Source of the DNA: Desulfobacterales bacterium
GTDB taxonomy: Bacteria > Desulfobacterota > Desulfobacteria > Desulfobacterales > Desulfobacteraceae
Assembly (NCBI GenBank): GCA_022361095.1
Contig: JAKSBO010000659.1
Span: forward strand, 1 to 11,724
Reading direction: 5' to 3'
DNA: 11,724 nt
Positions within the stretch are counted from its first letter, which is position 1, and the number at the start of each line of letters is the position of its first letter. The notes beneath the pieces were generated by a model. The model was given only the letters and a program-made list of their open reading frames with translations, had not been told where the DNA came from and did no database searches. A program made the position numbers and the translations under genes. Shown here in pieces: positions 8,082 to 11,724 of the stretch.

Positions 8082-8289
8082 AACAATAGAAACGCCAGTG
8101 CTTAGCGCTTATTCCGGGACAACAGCGACAGCTATCATAGACAGAATGCTCTCCTCTTTAGAAGTCAATATTTTACTACCCTATCAAATGCCCTCAGGTA
8201 TTCTATTAAGATTCCGTTCGACTTTTTGATCCCCGGTTCTTATAGTATCTTGCGAACCCTATTTCAAACCCCCTAAAAGGAGGCCGATC

Positions 8290-9222
8290 ATGGAAAAAAA
8301 GATTCTCATCCCAGTGGAAAACTGCAGACGCTCCCTTCGGGCTGTCCGGTATGCCGTTCATTCAGCTTCTTTTATCAAAGAACTTCATTTTGTGCTTTTT
8401 AACGTACAGCCGATGCTATCCCTCTATCTTGAGGATGAGGCCCAAAAGGACCTCAAAGTGAGGGCGAAGCTTAACAATGTAAAAAAGGCAAACCAGACCA
8501 ATGCCCTATCCCTTCTGGAAAGCTACCGAGATGAAATGACCGGGATGGGGATTCCAGCAGATCGCATAGAACTCAAGACCCAGGTCAGGCAGGTGGGGCT
8601 GGCCCAGGATATTATCGAATATGCCCAAGAGAACTTGTTTGACGCAGTGCTTATGGGTCGCAGACGCCTGGCAGGCATTCAGAAAATCTTTACCTTCAGT
8701 GTAAGTTCCTCTGTCCTGGAACGCTCCCAGATCATTCCCGTCTGGCTGGTGGATGGGACGCCGGCAGCCAAAAATCTTCTTGTGGCAGTGGATGGTTCCG
8801 CCTCTGCACTGAGGGCAGTGGATCATGCAGGCTTCATGGTTTCCGGGAATACCGATATTCAGGTGACACTGCTTCATGTGATGAATTCCGCCAGAAATTA
8901 TTGTACCATTGATCCGGACGCCCCTGAGGATACGGACTTTGAAAAGATCGTATCTTCAGGCGACCGGGCCTGTATTGACCAGTTTTATCCTTTGGCCATG
9001 AAAAAGTTTGAGCAGATGGGTCTCTCCCGTGACCAGGTCAGGTTTGAAACCATAAAGGGGTCAAGGCGTATAGGCAATAGCATTGTTTCCTATGCTAAGG
9101 ACAAAGGGTTTGACACCCTGGTAATGGGCCGGACCGGAATCGACCGGGCTTTTTTTATGGGATCTACTTCTAAACAGATGCTGAACCATGCTTCAGAGTC
9201 GGCCCTTTGGGTTGTGGGATAG
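8290..9222 (+). CDS. Tandem-domain universal stress protein (UspA family)
   Basis: A cytoplasmic 310-residue protein made of two Usp folds, about 1-155 and 160-310. Single-domain members bind ATP through Gx2Gx9G(S/T). In domain 1 the corresponding stretch is GRRR-x9-FS (123-137), which has lost the second and third glycines, and the first strand has IPVENC rather than a DGS-type segment. Domain 2 keeps VAVDGS (165-170) and GRTG (280-283), but only seven residues separate GRTG from Gly291-Ser292. Nucleotide binding, if any, is therefore likelier in domain 2. The start is secure: AAGGAGG lies seven bases before the ATG. It stands alone, with 241 bp upstream and no obvious promoter match. Its exact role in stress, starvation or redox adaptation cannot be read from the sequence. 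Confidence 0.9.
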   Translation: MEKKILIPVENCRRSLRAVRYAVHSASFIKELHFVLFNVQPMLSLYLEDEAQKDLKVRAKLNNVKKANQTNALSLLESYRDEMTGMGIPADRIELKTQVRQVGLAQDIIEYAQENLFDAVLMGRRRLAGIQKIFTFSVSSSVLERSQIIPVWLVDGTPAAKNLLVAVDGSASALRAVDHAGFMVSGNTDIQVTLLHVMNSARNYCTIDPDAPEDTDFEKIVSSGDRACIDQFYPLAMKKFEQMGLSRDQVRFETIKGSRRIGNSIVSYAKDKGFDTLVMGRTGIDRAFFMGSTSKQMLNHASESALWVVG

Positions 9223-9228
9223 GGGCGG

Positions 9229-9341
9229 CCGTGGCTATTGAGAGATAAGGCTCTGAATGGTTTTTGCATAGCTCCTGCAGGACGAAAGTTTTTTATAACA
9301 GCCACGGGCTGGCCTGACATATCATCTGCCAGGTACAGCCC
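9229..9341. repeat. Overlapping inverted repeats just after the stress protein gene
   Basis: CCGTGGCT (9229-9236) and AGCCACGG (9300-9307) are a perfect 8-bp inverted repeat. Overlapping its right arm, GGGCTG (9306-9311) pairs with CAGCCC (9336-9341), and CCTG (9313-9316) with CAGG (9330-9333) inside it, giving a 10-bp stem with a small internal loop. The pairings cannot all form fully at once. They could be terminator or processing structures of the stress-protein mRNA, or part of a larger RNA. Confidence 0.5.
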
Positions 9342-9404
9342 ACAACAAATATTGAAAGATCTGAGCAGCTTACCCAGACTTTCTTATAAAAATTAACTGT
9401 ATTA

Positions 9405-9581
9405 GAGGTGGCCGTTACCTCATGGGGGAGTCCCTCATGATCCCCAGACCGGCTACCGATTGAAGCAGAGCCAACCTTTAAAACAAGACTTCTCCGGAAG
9501 CCCCGGTTCATGAAACTTAGATACGGCAAAACTCTCATCACCGGGTCAAACTGTCCTGCGTTATATCGGTAGCCCTTTTTT
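9405..9581 (+). ncRNA. Candidate structured RNA (unrecognised class)
   Basis: Two adjacent hairpins, GAGGT/ACCTC (9405-9409/9417-9421) and TCATGGGGG with CCCTCATGA (9420-9440), precede a nested fold. The fold is closed by GGCTACCGAT (9451-9460) with ATCGGTAGCC (9565-9574), a perfect 10-bp pairing 104 bases apart. Inside are GCAG/CTGC (9465-9468/9556-9559), CTTC/GAAG with a four-base loop (9489-9500), and CCCGGT/ACCGGG (9502-9507/9540-9545). Six T residues follow the closing stem (9576-9581), which favours the plus strand, though the same pairings exist on the minus strand. These are pairings found by eye, not a computed fold, and I do not recognise a family. Confidence 0.35.
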
Positions 9582-10145
9582 GATATGCGCCCTCTCAGCC
9601 TCGACAGAGATGAATAGCAAAAGAAGTAAACATCCCCTTCATTAAAGGCTTTGGGCATGAATGATACATATTGTGGGGTCTCCGATTCCTTAAAAATTAT
9701 TGAAAACAGAATATCTTAACTTTGCTCTTCAGTTGACGCGGTTTTATGAAATCAGTTGCAAGAGGATTGTTGGCAATCCATATTAAATTTTTAAAGATCT
9801 GCTTTGGGGTCCGAAAAACCTAAGACGTTTTTGATAGTATTATTTCATGCTTTTTGAAAATGTTTATAGTTTTCCAAAGAGGCACATCCGTTTTTAAAAA
9901 TAGGACTATTTATTGAACATAAAAACCCGGGCGAATATCAAATAAATGCAAAATTTTTACCTGATGTTTCCAAGTCTTTCTTGGGGGGATGGCAACAAGC
10001 CTATAAATAAAACGGGGAATTAAGGTCTTTTTTGCGAATTTTGCCTGTCATCAAAAAATGAATGGACTACAATTTCAGAGCCTGAAACTGTATAAAGGAC
10101 AGAAAAAGGGAAGCGGCGAATCGGGCAACCATGAATTTGTAATCT

Positions 10146-10257
10146 GGGGACGTCCCTCTATTAAACCAATTAGAGCAATTAAAATTGTTTGATCAATAAT
10201 TAAAGTGTAGCAAACTCATAGGGCCTGCATCTTAATAGAGGTAGGGCTTCGTCCCCC
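10146..10257. repeat. REPIN-like palindromic element
   Basis: The palindrome GGGACGTCCC (10147-10156) is followed by CTCTATTAA (10156-10164). At the other end TTAATAGAG (10232-10240), the exact reverse complement of that 9-mer, is followed by GGGCTTCGTCCC (10244-10255), another small hairpin. Two REP-like hairpins in opposite orientation around an AT-rich core of under 100 bp is the layout of REPINs mobilised by RAYT (Y1-type) transposases. No transposase is present in the window. Confidence 0.45.
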
Positions 10258-10294
10258 TATGGGGATTTCTCAACGCCGCATCCTATGGATGCGG
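10254..10294. repeat. Two tandem hairpins sharing a CC-TAT-GG apex
   Basis: CCCC-TAT-GGGG (10254-10264) and CCGCATCC-TAT-GGATGCGG (10276-10294) are consecutive hairpins with the same three-base loop. The first is followed by GATTTCT and the second by ATATTTCT, so they look like two diverged copies of one unit. They lie about 210 bp before the chemoreceptor start. Confidence 0.5.
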
Positions 10295-10502
10295 ATATTT
10301 CTTGAAATCCGGTTTGCGATTGGGTTAATATATAAAAAAATTGATTTCTTATCATCATTTTTACAGATAGATTACGAAAAACCATTAAATAATATCGTAG
10401 CGAATCGAATATCTGTTCCAGATCAAATGATTCTGTTCAAACAAGAATACGATTTTAATGTACGAAATAGATTCATCTAAAATTAATTTCCCGGAGGATA
10501 TA

Positions 10503-11724
10503 ATGAAATCATCCATCGTCAGCTCTATCAGTATAAAATCTAAAATATACCTTCTTGTGAGTTTTCCCCTTTTACTGGTTATATTTTTCATGGGTGAATT
10601 CGTCCTGGAACAATACAGTGTTGTCAAACAGATGAACTCACTGAAGCTTTTAACGGAACTGACGGTAAAGATCGGCGGATATGTTCATGAAACACAGAAA
10701 GAAAGAGGGGCCACAGCCGGGTTTATCGGTTCGGAGGGGAAAAAATTCAGAGACGTTTTAGACCGCCAGAGACAGGACACAAATCTGAAAAGGGAACAGT
10801 TCAACACGTTTCTGGCAGACTTTGATGAGAGTTTATACGATGACAAAATCCAGGTATTGCTGAAACAGGCGGTTGCTGAAATGGAAAAACTGGATCGGGT
10901 CCGATCGGAAATTGACGGATTTTCAATGAGCTTATCTGATGCAATCGCTTATTATACAAACAAAAACAGCCTGCTTCTTGAAATCGTGGTGTTGGCATCC
11001 GGAGAAAGTACCAATATTGATATTGTGCTGCAACGGTCCTCCTATGCGAATGCGAATTTTATGAAAGGAAAAGAAAGAGCCGGTATTGAACGCGCGGTAT
11101 TGACCAATGCGTTCTCAAAAGACAAATTTGTCGACAACCTGTTTCTGAAATTCACCAAGTTAGTGGCGGAACAGGAGACTTTTTTTTCAATTTTTAATGC
11201 CGGTGCCACCAGTACACATAAAGAACTCTTTGCTCAAACCATGGTGTCAGAGAGTGCTAAAAAAGTTCAGACCATGCGGGACATTGCCTATCAAAAAGGC
11301 AAAGCCATCGAAAAACCAAGCCTGCTGGTTGAAATTACCCGGAATTTCGGATATGGCGGCGCCATACACAATTTCAAAAACTACGTACTCCGGTTTGATA
11401 CCAAATACAAAGATAGATTTGAAAAAAATTTTACAACAATCATCAGGATTGCGGATGATTATAAAAAACTGGATCTTACTACAGAGGAGATTACAGCGTT
11501 AAATACAATTATCGAAACACTTGGCAAATACAGCCGGGCTGCAAAAATGATTTCACAAATGGTTGCGGAAGGTAAATCGATCAAGGAAATAGACTCATTC
11601 ATTAAAATATCAGACGGGCCCGCGCTGAAAGCGATTTCCTTTTTATACTCCCACTCGCTGAATTTAAATTTTGGTATTGACCCGAATGTCTGGTTTGACA
11701 CCAGCACCCGGAAAATAAACCTGC
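10503..11724 (+). CDS. NIT-domain chemoreceptor-like protein, 3' partial
   Basis: Starts at the ATG behind GGAGG (five bases upstream) and stays open for 407 codons to the right edge, with no stop. A short cytoplasmic N-terminus leads into one membrane segment (about 15-31, rich in Leu/Val/Ile/Phe). The extracytoplasmic region then shows the nitrate/nitrite-sensing (NIT) signature ETQKERGATAGFIGSEG (63-79), with the conserved ERG. A second conserved-looking block, FGYGGAIHNFKNYVLR (282-297), is one I associate with deltaproteobacterial receptors. A second membrane helix, HAMP and signalling domain would be expected beyond the edge. A methyl-accepting chemotaxis protein is the most likely output, but a cyclase or histidine kinase would look the same over this part. 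The ligand is unproven; NIT relatives sense small anions or other solutes. Confidence 0.8.
   Translation, partial: MKSSIVSSISIKSKIYLLVSFPLLLVIFFMGEFVLEQYSVVKQMNSLKLLTELTVKIGGYVHETQKERGATAGFIGSEGKKFRDVLDRQRQDTNLKREQFNTFLADFDESLYDDKIQVLLKQAVAEMEKLDRVRSEIDGFSMSLSDAIAYYTNKNSLLLEIVVLASGESTNIDIVLQRSSYANANFMKGKERAGIERAVLTNAFSKDKFVDNLFLKFTKLVAEQETFFSIFNAGATSTHKELFAQTMVSESAKKVQTMRDIAYQKGKAIEKPSLLVEITRNFGYGGAIHNFKNYVLRFDTKYKDRFEKNFTTIIRIADDYKKLDLTTEEITALNTIIETLGKYSRAAKMISQMVAEGKSIKEIDSFIKISDGPALKAISFLYSHSLNLNFGIDPNVWFDTSTRKINL

Larger units (their letters stand above)
9223..10502. other. Long gene-free interval between the stress protein and chemoreceptor genes
   Basis: About 1.28 kb with no open frame that has a ribosome-binding site and family-like sequence. 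The left third (9229-9581) is rich in inverted repeats and listed separately. From 9582 to 10140 it is AT-rich; I see only a small hairpin CCAAG/CTTGG near 9970 and no gene. From 10146 to 10294 there is a REPIN-like element plus hairpins. From 10295 to 10490 it is AT-rich upstream DNA of the chemoreceptor gene; no clear sigma28 or sigma54 promoter was found. Confidence 0.6.

Noticed and set aside
8095..8120. Integron attC-like or attachment site around TGCTTAGCGCTTATT
   Set aside because: It lacks paired R and L boxes and shows no repeat elsewhere in the window.
8217..8246. Promoter for the stress protein gene with TATAGT as -10
   Set aside because: The hexamer 18 bases upstream (TTCGAC) matches the -35 consensus poorly, so I do not claim it.
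9441..9581. Cyclic-di-GMP (GEMM) or cobalamin riboswitch, or group II intron domain V
   Set aside because: The GGTAGCC strings and the TTTCATGAACCG stretch are suggestive, but the conserved GEMM core, the B12 box and a 34-base domain V stem-loop could not be found on either strand.
9293..9658. Leftward open frame of 121 codons after the stress protein gene
   Set aside because: There is no Shine-Dalgarno sequence before its ATG, no recognisable family, and the DNA is dominated by inverted repeats. An unusual small protein is not fully excluded.
10259..10480. Rightward open frame of 73 codons upstream of the chemoreceptor
   Set aside because: Its ATG lies inside a hairpin apex, there is no ribosome-binding site, and the sequence resembles no family; an AT-rich chance frame.
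1..11724. CRISPR arrays, tRNA and rRNA genes
   Set aside because: No regularly spaced direct repeats, no tRNA T-loop/acceptor pairing and no rRNA-like sequence were seen.

Overview
The window looks like a chromosomal stretch from an anaerobic, probably sulfate-reducing deltaproteobacterium of the Desulfobacteraceae type. This is inferred from gene content and protein style: a fused isobutyryl-CoA mutase, a tungsten-type aldehyde:ferredoxin oxidoreductase (AOR) with its own ubiquitin-like partners, a tandem universal stress protein, a NIT-type chemoreceptor, and RHS/integrase debris. No similarity search was possible.

Left part (1-6600), metabolic. The first gene is a fused B12-dependent acyl-CoA mutase of the IcmF type, entering from the left edge without its extreme N-terminus. 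It converges on a leftward block reading aor, a moaD-like gene without a terminal diglycine, a moaD-like gene ending in Gly-Gly-Gly, and an E1-like thiF/moeB/hesA gene. The last three overlap (ATGA and TGATG), so they are translationally coupled. A strong hairpin plus U9 tract lies between aor and the three small genes, so they probably receive only read-through from the aor promoter or have a promoter not recognised here. A good sigma70-type promoter and a foldable leader precede aor. The working model is that the E1-like protein and the diglycine MoaD-like protein supply sulfur for the AOR pterin cofactor, while the second MoaD-like protein does something else.

Middle (6640-8080), accessory debris. 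A leftward RHS/YD-repeat fragment, missing both ends of a normal RHS protein, abuts a rightward tyrosine recombinase that keeps its catalytic residues but has lost its N-terminal DNA-binding domain. The junction is near base 7547. A perfect 10-bp hairpin follows the recombinase.

Right part (8280-11724). A tandem-domain universal stress protein with altered nucleotide-binding motifs is followed by about 1.28 kb without a convincing gene. That gap holds two notable areas: a hairpin-dense stretch at 9229-9581 that may encode a structured RNA, and a REPIN-like inverted-repeat element with neighbouring hairpins at 10146-10294. The window ends inside a chemoreceptor-like gene with an N-terminal membrane anchor and a NIT-type sensor domain; it has no stop codon before the right edge.
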